NCBI RefSeq assembly: GCF_006716815.1
Contig: NZ_VFPS01000004.1
Span: 124,001 to 188,000 of the forward strand
Reading direction: 5' to 3'
Origin: Microbacterium lacticum
GTDB taxonomy: Bacteria > Actinomycetota > Actinomycetes > Actinomycetales > Microbacteriaceae
DNA: 64,000 nucleotides
Positions 15,109 to 24,792 of the stretch are shown in pieces. A program made the translations under genes and the position numbers. The notes under the pieces are model-generated. The model ran no database searches. It saw only the letters and a list, made by a program, of their open reading frames with translations, and was not told the DNA's origin. Position 1 is the stretch's first letter. The number at the start of each line of letters is the position of its first letter.

Positions 15109-16881
15109 GTGGTCACCCGTCTGTCGAACTACTTCCTCCGCACGCTCCGCGAAGACCCCTCGGATGCCGAGGTCACGAGCCATCGGCTGCTCGTGCGCGC
15201 CGGCTACATCCGCCGTGCCGCGCCCGGCATCTTCACGTGGCTGCCGCTGGGACTGAAGGTCAAGGCGAAGATCGAGGGCATCATCCGCGAGGAGATGGCC
15301 GCGGCCGGGGCGTTCGAGGTGCACTTCCCGGCGCTGCTGCCCCGCGACCCCTACGAACAGTCGGGCCGCTGGACGTCCTACGGCGACGGCATCTTCCGCC
15401 TGCAGGACCGCAAGGGCGCCGACTACCTCCTCGCGCCGACGCACGAGGAGATGTTCACGCTGCTCGTGAAGGACCTCTACTCGTCGTACAAGGACCTGCC
15501 GCTGACGATCTACCAGATCCAGGACAAGTACCGCGACGAGGCGCGCCCGCGCGCCGGGCTCCTGCGTGGACGCGAGTTCACGATGAAGGATGCCTATTCG
15601 TTCGACTACACCGATGCGGGCCAGGATGCCTCGTACATGGGCCAGCGCGATGCGTACGAGCGCATCTTCCAGCGCCTCGGCCTCGAGTACGTCATCGTGG
15701 CCGCCGACAACGGGCTGATGGGCGGCGCGCGCAGCGAGGAGTTCCTGCACCCGACGGCGATCGGCGAGGACACCTTCGTGCGATCGGCGGGCGGGTACGC
15801 GGCGAACGTCGAGGCGTTCAGCACCGCGCCGGCCGAGCCCGTGCCCTTCGACGCCGACGCGGCGCCCGTGGTCTTCGACTCGCCGAACACGCCGACCATC
15901 GAGACGCTCGTCGCGCACAGCAACGCCGTGCTCGACACGGCGAACGGGCCGTACACCGCCGCCGACACCCTGAAGAACGTCGTGCTGGCGCTGACGCACG
16001 CCGACGGCACGCGCGAGCTCGTCGTCGTGGGCCTCCCCGGCGACCGCGACGTCGACGACAAGCGCGCCGAGGTGGCCTTCGCCCCCGCCGCCGTCGAGCC
16101 GGCGACCCCCGAGGACTTCGAGCGCAACCCGCTTCTCGTGAAGGGCTACATCGGACCGTGGTCGCCGGAGGGCGCGATCCTCGGCGAGGAGTCGGCCACC
16201 GGCATCCGCTACCTCGTCGACCCGCGGGTGGGCGAGGGCACGAGCTGGATCACGGGCGCGAACCTCGACCAGAAGCACGCGCACTCGGTGGTCGCCGGCC
16301 GCGACTTCTTCGCCGACGGCGTCGTTGAGGTCGCCAACGTGCGCGCCGGCGACCCCGCCCCCGACGGATCGGGCCCGGTGGAGCTCGCGCGCGGCATGGA
16401 GATCGGGCATGTCTTCCAGCTCGGGCGGTTCTTCGCGGAGACGCTGGGGCTCAAGGTCCTCGACGAGAACGGCAAGCTCGTCACGGTCACGATGGGCTCG
16501 TACGGCATCGGCGTCACGCGCATCCTCGCGATCCTCGCCGAGCTCAACAACGACGAGCGGGGCCTCGTCTGGCCCGCATCGGTCGCGCCGTTCGACGTGC
16601 ACGTCGTGGCGACCGGTCGTGACCAGGCGGCGTTCGCGCTCGCCGAGCAGGTGTCGGCCTCGCTCGAGGACGCCGGCTTCGACGTGCTGTACGACGACCG
16701 CCCCAAGGTGTCGCCCGGCGTGAAGTTCGGCGACGCCGAGCTCGTCGGCGTGCCGCAGATCGTCATCGTCGGCCGCGGCGCCGCCGACGGCGAGGTCGAG
16801 CTGTGGGACCGCCGCTCGGGCGAGCGGGTCGTCGTGCCCGCCGCGGAGGTCGTCGCCCGGCTCGGGGCCGGGCGGGGCTGA
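15109..16881 (+). CDS. proS: Prolyl-tRNA synthetase
   Basis: This class-II synthetase charges tRNA-Pro. The 590 residues match bacterial-type ProRS. Motif 1 lies near the N-terminus, [12 protein letters not shown] marks motif 2, an INS editing insertion occupies about residues 230-400, and motif 3 is [10 protein letters not shown]. An anticodon-binding domain closes the protein (VYDDR-like [15 protein letters not shown]). The GTG at 15109 ([13 protein letters not shown]) is preferred. A TAAGCT box overlaps the upstream stop codon and lies eight bases before it. Identity is secure. Confidence 0.96.
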   Translation: MVTRLSNYFLRTLREDPSDAEVTSHRLLVRAGYIRRAAPGIFTWLPLGLKVKAKIEGIIREEMAAAGAFEVHFPALLPRDPYEQSGRWTSYGDGIFRLQDRKGADYLLAPTHEEMFTLLVKDLYSSYKDLPLTIYQIQDKYRDEARPRAGLLRGREFTMKDAYSFDYTDAGQDASYMGQRDAYERIFQRLGLEYVIVAADNGLMGGARSEEFLHPTAIGEDTFVRSAGGYAANVEAFSTAPAEPVPFDADAAPVVFDSPNTPTIETLVAHSNAVLDTANGPYTAADTLKNVVLALTHADGTRELVVVGLPGDRDVDDKRAEVAFAPAAVEPATPEDFERNPLLVKGYIGPWSPEGAILGEESATGIRYLVDPRVGEGTSWITGANLDQKHAHSVVAGRDFFADGVVEVANVRAGDPAPDGSGPVELARGMEIGHVFQLGRFFAETLGLKVLDENGKLVTVTMGSYGIGVTRILAILAELNNDERGLVWPASVAPFDVHVVATGRDQAAFALAEQVSASLEDAGFDVLYDDRPKVSPGVKFGDAELVGVPQIVIVGRGAADGEVELWDRRSGERVVVPAAEVVARLGAGRG

Positions 16882-16885
16882 CCGC

Positions 16886-17068
16886 ATGATCACGTGCGTC
16901 GTGACCTACACGATCGATCCGGCCAAGACGCGCGAGTTCGAGGCATTCGCCCGGGCGTGGATGGATCTCGTGGGTCGTCACGGCGGCGTGCACCACGGCT
17001 ACTTCCTGCCGTCCGAGGGGGCGAGACTGAGGCATCCGCGACGCGTGCGGGGAGCGACGCCCGCGTAG
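16886..17068 (+). pseudogene. Truncated NIPSNAP-family protein
   Basis: Codons 1-47 (MITCVVTYTIDPAKTREFE... to YFLPSEGA) look like the start of an about 100-residue NIPSNAP-family protein. After residue 47 the similarity stops and the frame runs into repeat-like GC-rich DNA, ending at 17068 with an unrelated RLRHPRRVRGATPA tail. The second half, including the core strands, is missing. It lies four bases after proS. I read it as a 3'-deleted gene, probably lost together with the damage to the PNPOx gene next door. Confidence 0.65.
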
Positions 17069-17075
17069 CGCTGCA

Positions 17076-17122
17076 GAAACCGGCATCCGCGCCTGGATGA
17101 ACCTGTTGCGGATGCCGGTTTC
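17076..17122. repeat. 15-bp inverted repeat, family B
   Basis: GAAACCGGCATCCGC (17076-17090) and its perfect complement GCGGATGCCGGTTTC (17108-17122) flank a 17-base loop. The right arm recurs at the end of the tandem repeat near 17726. It probably acts as a terminator-like structure between two decayed genes. Confidence 0.7.
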
Positions 17123-17197
17123 GTGCGCGTCGGCGCGAGCGAGGGCCGCGCGAGCCAGCGCGCCGTAGCTCCAGCCGCCGCCGTCGTGGCGCCGGGG

Positions 17198-17558
17198 TCA
17201 GCACTCGATCTTGCCGTGGTTCATGATGTCTTCGTCGGCGGTGTCCTTCGTGACGAGAGACTTCAGCATGCCGGCGGCCATGGCGATCTTGCCCTTGGCG
17301 GGCTCCCAGAACTCGGTGACCTTCGGGGTCGCCTTCAGTAGGACAGCCCGACGTCGCGGTGCGCGCGCGCCTCGTCGACCTTGTCGGTGTCGTCGGAGGT
17401 GAAGAACCAGATGTCGCCCGCCTCGTCCATCTGCCGCGTCGACATGGGACGGCTGACGAGGTTCCCCTCGTCGTCGACCGTCGTCAGCATGGTGACGTCG
17501 ATGTCCTCGACGAGCTCTTGACGCGGGCGAGGGCGTCGGTGCCGGTGATCTCAGTCAT
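17198..17558 (-). pseudogene. Frameshifted PNPOx-like (general stress protein 26 type) gene
   Basis: The ATG at 17558 begins MTEITGTDALARVK. A one-base loss near 17520 then shifts the frame. In the neighbouring frame the protein resumes as IDVTMLTTVDDEGNLVSRPM...WFFTSDDTDKVDEARAHRDVGLSY, the conserved core of the flavin-binding split-barrel family. A stop and a gap of roughly 60 codons follow. The true C-terminus then reappears as KVTEFWEPAKGKIAMAAG...NHGKIEC, ending at TCA 17198. About 120 of the usual 160 or so codons remain, with two lesions, so the gene is inactive. Confidence 0.75.
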
Positions 17559-17650
17559 GCGCTCAGATTCGCACGGGATCGCGCTGCCGGGGAGGGGCTT
17601 GCGCATCCTCTCGCGCCGTGGGAGGCGGCCGGCGGCGCCCAGCGTCGCGC

Positions 17651-17745
17651 GACAGGAACCTGCATCCGCGACAGGAACGCGCGCCCGCGCCAGGAACCTG
17701 CGCCCGCGCCAGGAAAAGCCTGTGGCGGATGCCGGTTTCTGTAGC
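17651..17745. repeat. 19-bp tandem repeat, four units, ending in a family-B arm
   Basis: The units begin at 17651, 17670, 17689 and 17708, with consensus GMCAGGAACCTGCRYCCGC. They are followed by GCGGATGCCGGTTTC, the right arm of the inverted repeat at 17108-17122. The 295-base interval 17559-17853 holds nothing else that I can recognise except the LOG gene's ribosome site. Confidence 0.75.
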
Positions 17746-17853
17746 GCCAGCGGCGGACGCGCCCCGCCCGGGCGCCGGGCGGAGCTCCGGCGCGGAGGCA
17801 TCCGTTCACCCGCGCGCCACCGGCGCGACGATCGACGTGACAGGGTGGATACC

Positions 17854-18930
17854 ATGACGGCCAGAACCATCCCGCCCAAGGTCACCGACGACATCCGCGC
17901 GCTCATCACCGACGCCGGGATCGACGCCGATAAGCAGGACCTCGTCGCGCGCATCCTCGCGACCGGCGTCGGGATGGGCCTCGACGACACCCACCGGCTC
18001 GACCTAAAGATCACCGCGTCCGCCCTCACCGAGATGCGGGCGGCGTTCGCGCTGTTCGCGCCGTTCCGGGGCATCCCCAAGGCGACGATCTTCGGTTCGG
18101 CGCGCACCCGACCCGACGACGCGCTGTACCGCGCCGCCTCCGACGCGGCGCACGCGCTCGCCGAGCGGGGCTGGATGATCGTCACCGGCGCGGGGCCCGG
18201 CATCATGCAGGCCGCCGCCGAAGGCGCGGGACCCGACCACTCGCTCGGTGTGAGCATCCGGCTGCCGTTCGAGGAGAAGCCGAACGCCGTCATCGCGAAG
18301 AACGCCCGCAACGTCGCGATGAAGTACTTCTTCACGCGCAAGCTCATGCTCGTGAAGGAGTCGCAGGCCTTCATCTGCGTGCCGGGCGGCTTCGGCACCC
18401 TCGACGAGATGTTCGAGCTGCTCACCCTGCAGCAGACCGGCAAGGCCGATCCGACGCCCATCGTGCTGCTCGACCGCGCCGGGGGCACCTTCTGGGCGGG
18501 CCTCGAGCGCTTCGTGCACGAGCATCTCGTCGCGGGCGGCGTCATCTCGCCGGACGACTTCGACCGCGTGCTCGTGACCGATTCGGTGGATGCCGCGGTC
18601 ACCGAGATCACGGGGTTCTATCGCAACTACGACTCGCTGCGCTGGGTCGGCGGCCGGCTCGTGATCCGCCTGCGCACCGCGCCCACCGACGATGAGCTCG
18701 ACGACCTGAACGCCCGGTTCGGCGACCTGCTCGCGGAGGGCCGCATCGAGCGCACCGCGCCCCTGCGGGCCGAGGTGCGCGACAACGACCGGCTCGAGCT
18801 GCCGCGCGTCGTGCTGCGGCTCGACCAGTTCAAGGTGGGCGCGCTGCACCGCCTCATCCGGGCGCTCAACGACCTGCCCTCGGCGGCGGCGGAGACCGAG
18901 ACGACGCCGGTGCCCGTATCGGGGCGCTGA
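17854..18930 (+). CDS. LOG-family protein (TIGR00730-like phosphoribohydrolase fold)
   Basis: The 358-residue protein contains the Rossmann-like LOG core: FGSARTRPDD, GAGPGIMQAA and the signature PGGFGTLDE, with a following Glu/Leu helix. LOG proteins release free cytokinins or related bases from nucleoside monophosphates, and many were once misnamed lysine decarboxylases. It is longer than the about 190-residue plant-type LOG. It has an N-terminal helical extension (about 1-75) and a C-terminal extension (about 270-358). The ATG at 17854 has AGGGTGG upstream. The substrate is unknown. Confidence 0.82.
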   Translation: MTARTIPPKVTDDIRALITDAGIDADKQDLVARILATGVGMGLDDTHRLDLKITASALTEMRAAFALFAPFRGIPKATIFGSARTRPDDALYRAASDAAHALAERGWMIVTGAGPGIMQAAAEGAGPDHSLGVSIRLPFEEKPNAVIAKNARNVAMKYFFTRKLMLVKESQAFICVPGGFGTLDEMFELLTLQQTGKADPTPIVLLDRAGGTFWAGLERFVHEHLVAGGVISPDDFDRVLVTDSVDAAVTEITGFYRNYDSLRWVGGRLVIRLRTAPTDDELDDLNARFGDLLAEGRIERTAPLRAEVRDNDRLELPRVVLRLDQFKVGALHRLIRALNDLPSAAAETETTPVPVSGR

Positions 18931-18977
18931 GCCCGGACGCAGCCCAGGGCCTGACCCCCCCCGGGCGCAAGCCCCCG

Positions 18978-19781
18978 CTACAGCCGCGCGTACCGGGCGC
19001 GGAAGAAGAGGAACAGGCCGTACGCGATGAAGCCGACGCCGACGAGCGCGACGAGCAGCGGGCCGAGGAAGAGCCCGCGCAGCGTGTCGAACGCGTCGTC
19101 GAGGCCGCCCGCCTGCGAGGCATCCGACGTCACCGCGGCGACGACCAGGAGCACCCCGACGATCGCCAGGGCGATGCCCTTCGCGATGTAGCCGACGACG
19201 CCGTTCGTCGTGACGAACGTGCCGAGGGCGCCCGAGGGGATCGTCATCTTCTTCTCGAACGACCGCATCACGCCCATCACGACGAACGCGACACCGCCGG
19301 CGGCGACTCCGATGCCGACGAGCGCGAGCACGATCCCGCCGCCGGGAAGCTCCAGCACGCCGCGGCTCGCGTCTTCGGCGCTGCGGTTGCCCTCGGTGCG
19401 GGCGCCGAGCGCGACCGACGCCGACACGGTGCCGAGCGCGGCGAAGACGACCGCCTGCCCCGCCTCCGAGATCCGGCGCCCCCAGGTCTTGGCCGTCGAG
19501 GCGTCCCGCAGGACGAAGGCCTCGATCAGGTGGTAGAGCGCCAGCGCCCACAGGAGCACCGCGATGATCCACAGCACCGCGAGGCCGAGCGGCGCGCCCG
19601 CGATCGCCCGGAGCGCCCCCGAATGGTCGGCCTCGCCGCTGCCGCCGAAGGCGAGCGTCAGCACCAGCAGGCCGATGAGCACGTGCACGACGCCGCTGGC
19701 CGCGTACCCGCCGCGCGCGAGCGCGCGGACGAGCGGGCTCGACTCCACCTGGCGCGCGGCGGACCGCGCGGTGTCGGCCAT
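18978..19781 (-). CDS. DUF1206 membrane protein
   Basis: The 267 residues form three repeated blocks of about 80-90 residues, each with two membrane helices, typical of DUF1206. The first block begins LVRALARGGYAASGVVHVLIGLLV, the second covers ISEAGQAVVFAALG, and the third covers NGVVGYIAKGIALAIVGVLL. The function is unknown. The ATG at 19781 starts three bases after the stop of the upstream acetate transporter gene, with GGAG just before, so the two are cotranscribed. Confidence 0.85.
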   Translation of the reverse strand: MADTARSAARQVESSPLVRALARGGYAASGVVHVLIGLLVLTLAFGGSGEADHSGALRAIAGAPLGLAVLWIIAVLLWALALYHLIEAFVLRDASTAKTWGRRISEAGQAVVFAALGTVSASVALGARTEGNRSAEDASRGVLELPGGGIVLALVGIGVAAGGVAFVVMGVMRSFEKKMTIPSGALGTFVTTNGVVGYIAKGIALAIVGVLLVVAAVTSDASQAGGLDDAFDTLRGLFLGPLLVALVGVGFIAYGLFLFFRARYARL

Positions 19782-19783
19782 CC

Positions 19784-20410
19784 TCACGACTCCGAGTCGG
19801 CGGAGCCGGCGATCCACGCCGGGCCGAGCGGGATGACGTGCCGGCCCATCGTGCGCCAGTAGAACTTCTCGATGAGCATGTAGGTCGCGAGGGCGGAGGC
19901 CCCGATCAGGAACCATGCGCCGACGACGCCGAGGCCGTCCGCGCCCGAGAAGGCGCCGGTCGCCTCGAGACCGAGGCCGATCCCCACGCACAGGAGCGTC
20001 AGCGGCAGGACGGTGTTGTGCGTCGCGCCCGCGACGGCGAAGCCGAACGCGAGCAGCGAGAAGATCAGCATGAACAGGGGTTTGGCGGGCCCGGACACCT
20101 CGAAGAATCCGAGCTCGCCGCCGAGGAGGAAGCCGGGCATGCAGATCCAGTACCACCCGAACGCGTTGTAGACGACGAAGTGGAAGTCGTCGCCGATGAA
20201 GTACGACAGCATGCCCGCGGTCACCTGCACGATGCCGCCGAAGGCGGCGCCCACCCAGAACACCGCGCTCTCGTCGTGCACGCCGAGGTGCGCCAGCTGC
20301 GCGGTGAGGGTCGCGATGACGAAACCGAGGAGGCCGATCAGCCCGGGATCGGCGGTTCCGCTGTGCCGCCGGGCGCCGGAGCGGGAGGGAGGATCGCCGA
20401 GGGTGCTCAT
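19784..20410 (-). CDS. AceTr family (GPR1/FUN34/YaaH) acetate/succinate transporter
   Basis: The 208-residue product has six predicted membrane helices, an N-terminal ADPGLIGLLGF (the family NPAPLGL-like motif) and FHFVVYNAFGWYWI in the middle. Family members move acetate and succinate with protons. The ATG at 20410 is chosen because a near-consensus CATACT lies exactly six bases upstream and no SD is seen. A longer frame from further upstream lacks support. It leads a two-gene unit with the DUF1206 gene and is divergent from nusA. Acetate handling would suit a strain carrying pyruvate formate-lyase. Confidence 0.85.
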   Translation of the reverse strand: MSTLGDPPSRSGARRHSGTADPGLIGLLGFVIATLTAQLAHLGVHDESAVFWVGAAFGGIVQVTAGMLSYFIGDDFHFVVYNAFGWYWICMPGFLLGGELGFFEVSGPAKPLFMLIFSLLAFGFAVAGATHNTVLPLTLLCVGIGLGLEATGAFSGADGLGVVGAWFLIGASALATYMLIEKFYWRTMGRHVIPLGPAWIAGSADSES

Positions 20411-20492
20411 GGGGCCAGTATGGCGACCTGCGGGCGCGGACACCACCGGGGCGGGGGCGCGCCTCGCCGCCGCCGCTCAGCGAGGCATCCGG

Positions 20493-20552
20493 TAAACTCG
20501 GCGGAATGACGCGGGGCGAACCCCCGCACGACAGCTGAATAGGGAGGACATC
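20493..20552 (+). promoter_or_regulatory. nusA promoter (TAAACT) and leader with possible 10-codon uORF
   Basis: TAAACT (20493-20498) is followed seven bases later by ATG at 20506. A frame MTRGEPPHDS ends in TGA at 20538, and GGGAGG and the nusA GTG (20553) follow. GCGGGGCGAACCCCCGC inside the uORF can fold. The short frame could be a leader peptide coupled to nusA, or may be chance. Confidence 0.4.
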
Positions 20553-21542
20553 GTGGACATCGATCTGGGACTGCTGCGGACGGTCGAGCGCGAGAAGGAG
20601 ATCCCCTTCGAGGAGCTCGTACGGATCATCGAACAGGCCATCCTCACCGCCTATGCCAAGCACACCTCGCCCGACGGCGAGCTGCCCGAGGGCACCCGCG
20701 CGGTGCTCGACCGCAAGACCGGTCACGTCGCCGTCTTCGTGCCGCTCCTCGACGAGGAGGGCGCGGTCATCGGCGAGGAGGAGTCGACTCCCGAGGACTT
20801 CGGCCGCATCGCCGCCTTCGCCGCCAAGCAGGTGATCGGTCAGCGCCTGCGCGACATCGCCGACGACGCGATCCTCGGCGAGTTCCGCGGCAAGGAGGGC
20901 GACATCGTCGCCGGCGTCATCCAGCAGGGCCCGAACCCCCGCATGGTGCACGTCGACCTCGGCACCGTCGAGGCCATCCTCCCGCCCGAAGAGCAGGTCG
21001 CCGGCGAGGAGTACCCGCACGGCGCGCGCCTGCGCGTCTACGTGACCTCGGTGTCGAAGGGCCTCAAGGGCCCGCAGATCACCGTGTCGCGCACGCACCC
21101 GGGCCTCGTCCGCAAGCTCTTCGCGCTCGAGGTGCCCGAGATCGCGTCGGGCCTCGTCGAGATCACCTCGCTCGCCCGCGAGGCGGGCCACCGCACCAAG
21201 ATCGCCGTCGTCGCCACCGACCCCGCCATCAACGCCAAGGGCGCCTGCATCGGCGAGCTCGGCCGCCGCGTGCGCGCGGTGACCGAGGAGCTCGGCGGCG
21301 AGAAGATCGACATCGTCGACTACGACCCGGAGCTGGCGAAGTTCGTCGCGAACGCGCTGTCGCCGGCGAAGGTGACCTCGAGCTTCGTGCTCGACGCGAA
21401 CACGAAGGCCGTCCGCGCGCTCGTCCCCGACTACCAGCTCTCGCTCGCGATCGGCAAGGAGGGCCAGAACGCCCGCCTCGCGGCCAAGCTCACCGGCGCC
21501 AAGATCGACATCCAGCCCGACTCGATTCTCGAGGATGCCTGA
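20553..21542 (+). CDS. nusA: Transcription termination/antitermination protein NusA
   Basis: NusA binds RNA polymerase and modulates pausing, termination and antitermination. The 329-residue actinobacterial-size protein has the N-terminal polymerase-binding domain (MDIDLGLLRTVEREKEIPFE), an S1 domain near 110-180 (GDIVAGVIQQGPNPRMVHVDLG), and two KH domains ending LAIGKEGQNARLAAKLTG. The GTG start follows GGGAGG. It heads nusA-ylxR-infB-rbfA. The rimP gene that usually precedes nusA is absent here, and an acetate transporter lies divergently in its place. Confidence 0.96.
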   Translation: MDIDLGLLRTVEREKEIPFEELVRIIEQAILTAYAKHTSPDGELPEGTRAVLDRKTGHVAVFVPLLDEEGAVIGEEESTPEDFGRIAAFAAKQVIGQRLRDIADDAILGEFRGKEGDIVAGVIQQGPNPRMVHVDLGTVEAILPPEEQVAGEEYPHGARLRVYVTSVSKGLKGPQITVSRTHPGLVRKLFALEVPEIASGLVEITSLAREAGHRTKIAVVATDPAINAKGACIGELGRRVRAVTEELGGEKIDIVDYDPELAKFVANALSPAKVTSSFVLDANTKAVRALVPDYQLSLAIGKEGQNARLAAKLTGAKIDIQPDSILEDA

Positions 21543-21552
21543 CGGGGGTAAG

Positions 21553-21804
21553 ATGGATCCCGTTCGAACGTGCGTGGGATGCCGCGCGCGTGCCCCCCGA
21601 TCCGCCCTGCTGCGGGTCGTCGTGCAGGGCGGCTCGCTCGTCGCAGACGAGAAAGCGGTCCTTCCCGGGCGGGGTGCGTGGGTGCATGACACGGATGCCT
21701 GTGTGCAGGCGGCTCTCCGCCGCCGCGCTTTCGGACGAGCATTGCGCGCGTCGGGTTCCCTCGACACGCAGACCTTTCAAGAAACCCACCAGCGAAAAGG
21801 CTGA
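21553..21804 (+). CDS. ylxR: YlxR family (DUF448) RNA-binding protein
   Basis: The 83-residue protein has the family signature RTCVGCRAR near its start and GRGAWVH in the middle. A longer frame begins inside nusA, but the ATG at 21553 (MDPVRTCVGCR) is preferred, with GGGGG five to nine bases upstream. YlxR is a small nucleoid- or RNA-associated protein almost always found between nusA and infB, as here. The 3' end is Arg/Gln-rich. Confidence 0.9.
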   Translation: MDPVRTCVGCRARAPRSALLRVVVQGGSLVADEKAVLPGRGAWVHDTDACVQAALRRRAFGRALRASGSLDTQTFQETHQRKG

Positions 21805-21896
21805 ACGGCTATGGACACGAAGTGAACGGCTCGAAATGAGACCCGTCCGCACGTAACGGTCCGCCCTGTCCGGGGTGGACCCCAGACAGGAGAATT

Positions 21897-24722
21897 GTGG
21901 CAAACCCACGAGTGCACGAAATCGCCTCGGAGATCGGCGTCGACAGCAAGGTCGCCCTCGCGAAGCTGAAGGAGCTCGGCGAATACGTCAAGAGCCCTTC
22001 CTCGACCATTGCGCCCCCCGTGGCGCGGAAGCTGCGTGCGGCGCTCGAGGCCGACGGTGCGGCGAAGCCCGCTGAGGCCCCCGCCGCCAAGACGACCGCA
22101 CCGCGGCCGTCGACCGGCGCGCGCCCCGGCCCCGCGAAGCCCGCGGCGCCGACCCCCGGCCCCGCGACGAAGGCCCCCGCGGCCGAGCCCGCTGCGGCGC
22201 CGACCCCGGCTCCCGCCTCGACGGCGCCGGCCCCTGCGGCCACGTCCGCGCAGAGCGACACGGCCGCGTCCGCGACGGCCACGCCCGGCTCGGCGACCCC
22301 GACGCCCGGCGCAGGTGCGCCCGGCGCAGGCGCGTCCGGCTCCGGGGCATCCGGCTCCGGGGCATCCGGTTCGGCGACTCCCGCCGCGCCCCGCCCCGGC
22401 GGCGCACCGCGCCCCGGCAACAACCCGTTCGCCTCGTCGCAGGGCATGGGGCAGCGCCCCGCCGGCCCGCGCCCGGGCAACAACCCGTTCGCGTCGGCGC
22501 AGGGCATGGGCCAGCGCCCGACGCCCGGCAACATCCCGCGCCCGCAGGCGCCGCGCCCCGGCGCGCCCCGCCCCGGCGCCCCGCGCCCCGGTGGTGCCGG
22601 TCGCCCCGGCGGCGGTGGACGTCCCGGCGCTCCGTTCCAGCAGCGTCCCGGCGGCCCCGGCCGTCCCGGCGGCGCCGGCGGCTTCCAGCGTCCCGGCGCG
22701 CCCGGCGGCGCTCCCGGCGGGTTCGCCGGTCGTCCCGGCGGTGGCGGTGGCCGTGGCCGTGGCCCCGGCGGCGGCACCGCGGGTGCCTTCGGCAAGGGCG
22801 GCGGCAAGTCGAAGCAGCGCAAGTCGCGTCGGGCGAAGCGGCAGGAATTCGAGATGAGGGATGCCCCGGTCGTCGGTGGCGTCAACGTCTCGAAGGGCAA
22901 CGGCGAGATCATCCGTCTCCGTCGCGGCGCGTCGATCGCCGACTTCGCCGACAAGCTCGAGGCGATCCGCGGCTACACCGTGCAGCCCGGCACGCTCGTG
23001 ACGATCCTCTTCAACCTCGGTGAGATGGCGACGGCGACCGAGTCGCTCGACGAGGCCACCTTCGAGGTGCTCGGCGAGGAGCTCGGCTACAAGATCCAGA
23101 TGGTCTCGCCCGAGGACGAGGACAAGGAGCTCCTCGAGGGCTTCGGTCTCGACCTGGAGGCCGAACTCGAGGCCGAGAGCGAAGACGACCTCGAGATCCG
23201 CCCGCCCGTGGTCACCGTCATGGGCCACGTCGACCACGGTAAGACCCGACTGCTCGACGCGATCCGTCAGACCAACGTGGTCGCCGGCGAGGCCGGTGGC
23301 ATCACGCAGCACATCGGTGCGTACCAGGTGTGGACCGAGCACGACGGCATCGACCGTGCGATCACCTTCATCGACACCCCGGGTCACGAGGCGTTCACCG
23401 CCATGCGTGCCCGCGGTGCGCAGGTGACCGACATCGCGATCCTCGTGGTCGCCGCCGACGACGGCATCATGCCCCAGACGGTGGAGGCCCTGAACCACGC
23501 CCAGGCGGCGAACGTGCCGATCGTGGTCGCGGTGAACAAGGTCGACAAGCCCGACGCCAACCCGGCCAAGGTGCGTCAGCAGCTCACCGAGTACGGCCTC
23601 GTGGCCGAGGAGTACGGCGGAGACGTCATGTTCGTCGACGTGTCGGCGCGCGAGAACCTCAACATCCAGGCTCTGCTGGATGCGGTGCTCCTCACCGCCG
23701 ACGCGGGACTCGACCTCACGGCGAACCCGAACAAGGCGGCGCGCGGTGTCGCGATCGAGGCGAAGCTCGACAAGGGCCGCGGATCGGTCGCGACCGTGCT
23801 CATCCAGTCGGGCACGCTGCGCGTCGGCGACGCGATCGTCGCCGGCACGGCCTATGGCCGCGTGCGGGCGATGGTCGACGAGAACGGCGACGCGGTCGAA
23901 GAGGCCTGGCCCTCGCGTCCCGTGCAGGTGCAGGGCCTCAACTCGGTCCCGCGCGCGGGCGACACCTTCATCGTCACCGAAGAAGACCGCCTCGCCCGGC
24001 AGATCGCCGAGAAGCGTGAGGCCGCCGAGCGCAACGCCCAGCTCGCCAAGGCGCGCAAGCGCATCTCGCTCGAGGACTTCACCCGCGCTCTCGAAGAGGG
24101 CAAGGTCGAGTCGCTCAACCTCATCATCAAGGGTGACGTCTCCGGTGCCGTCGAGGCGCTCGAGGAGTCGCTGCTCAAGATCGAGGTCGACGACTCGGTG
24201 CAGCTGCGGATCATCCACCGCGGCGTCGGTGCGATCACCGAGTCCGACATCAACCTGGCCACGATCGACAACGCGATCGTGATCGGCTTCAACGTGCGTC
24301 CCGACACGAAGGCGCGCGAGCGCGCCGCCCGCGAGGGTGTGGATGTCCGGTTCTACTCGGTCATCTACAACGCGATCGACGACGTCGAGCAGTCGCTCAA
24401 GGGCCTGCTCAAGCCGGAGTACGAAGAGGTCCAGTCGGGTGTCGCCGAGATCCGCGAGGTGTTCCGCTCCTCGAAGTTCGGCAACATCGCCGGTGTCATC
24501 GTGCGGTCGGGGACGATCACCCGCAACGCGAAGGCACGGGTCATCCGCGACGGCGTCGTCATCGCCGATGGCCTGGCCATCGAGTCGCTGCGCCGCTTCA
24601 AGGACGACGTCACCGAGGTGCGCACCGACTTCGAGGCCGGTATCGGTCTCGGCAAGTACAACGACATCCAGATCGGTGACGAGATCGAGACCACCGAGAT
24701 GGTGGAGAAGCCGCGCGGCTGA
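21897..24722 (+). CDS. infB: Translation initiation factor IF-2
   Basis: This GTPase places initiator tRNA on the 30S subunit. The 941 residues start at GTG 21897 ([14 protein letters not shown]) with AGGAGA upstream. An IF2_N helical domain is followed by a long Ala/Pro/Gly/Arg-rich linker (about 60-310), including repeated [10 protein letters not shown] and PGAPRPG units. The G domain follows, with [14 protein letters not shown] and NKVD motifs, then domains II-IV. The linker DNA is highly repetitive and GC-rich. Identity is secure. Confidence 0.97.
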   Translation: MANPRVHEIASEIGVDSKVALAKLKELGEYVKSPSSTIAPPVARKLRAALEADGAAKPAEAPAAKTTAPRPSTGARPGPAKPAAPTPGPATKAPAAEPAAAPTPAPASTAPAPAATSAQSDTAASATATPGSATPTPGAGAPGAGASGSGASGSGASGSATPAAPRPGGAPRPGNNPFASSQGMGQRPAGPRPGNNPFASAQGMGQRPTPGNIPRPQAPRPGAPRPGAPRPGGAGRPGGGGRPGAPFQQRPGGPGRPGGAGGFQRPGAPGGAPGGFAGRPGGGGGRGRGPGGGTAGAFGKGGGKSKQRKSRRAKRQEFEMRDAPVVGGVNVSKGNGEIIRLRRGASIADFADKLEAIRGYTVQPGTLVTILFNLGEMATATESLDEATFEVLGEELGYKIQMVSPEDEDKELLEGFGLDLEAELEAESEDDLEIRPPVVTVMGHVDHGKTRLLDAIRQTNVVAGEAGGITQHIGAYQVWTEHDGIDRAITFIDTPGHEAFTAMRARGAQVTDIAILVVAADDGIMPQTVEALNHAQAANVPIVVAVNKVDKPDANPAKVRQQLTEYGLVAEEYGGDVMFVDVSARENLNIQALLDAVLLTADAGLDLTANPNKAARGVAIEAKLDKGRGSVATVLIQSGTLRVGDAIVAGTAYGRVRAMVDENGDAVEEAWPSRPVQVQGLNSVPRAGDTFIVTEEDRLARQIAEKREAAERNAQLAKARKRISLEDFTRALEEGKVESLNLIIKGDVSGAVEALEESLLKIEVDDSVQLRIIHRGVGAITESDINLATIDNAIVIGFNVRPDTKARERAAREGVDVRFYSVIYNAIDDVEQSLKGLLKPEYEEVQSGVAEIREVFRSSKFGNIAGVIVRSGTITRNAKARVIRDGVVIADGLAIESLRRFKDDVTEVRTDFEAGIGLGKYNDIQIGDEIETTEMVEKPRG

Positions 24723-24734
24723 TCCGACCTTTCC

Positions 24735-24770
24735 GGGATGCCGCGCTCGAGCTTTCGAGCGCGGCATCCC
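24735..24770. terminator. Perfect 16-bp hairpin between infB and rbfA
   Basis: GGGATGCCGCGCTCGA and its exact complement flank a GCTT loop, 12 bases after infB. There is no T tract. It may terminate partially or protect the infB mRNA end, since rbfA follows at once on the same strand. Confidence 0.7.
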
Positions 24771-24792
24771 CGGTCCGTTCCAAGGAGGAACC

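Noticed and set aside
17651..17745. Regular tandem repeats as a CRISPR array
   Set aside because: Units are only 19 bases with no unique spacers of 30-40 bases, and no cas genes are present. The same applies to 33735, 47291 and 51241.
22400..22800. Repeats inside infB as a mobile or structural repeat
   Set aside because: They encode the Pro/Gly/Ala-rich linker of IF-2 and stay in frame, as in other actinobacterial infB genes.
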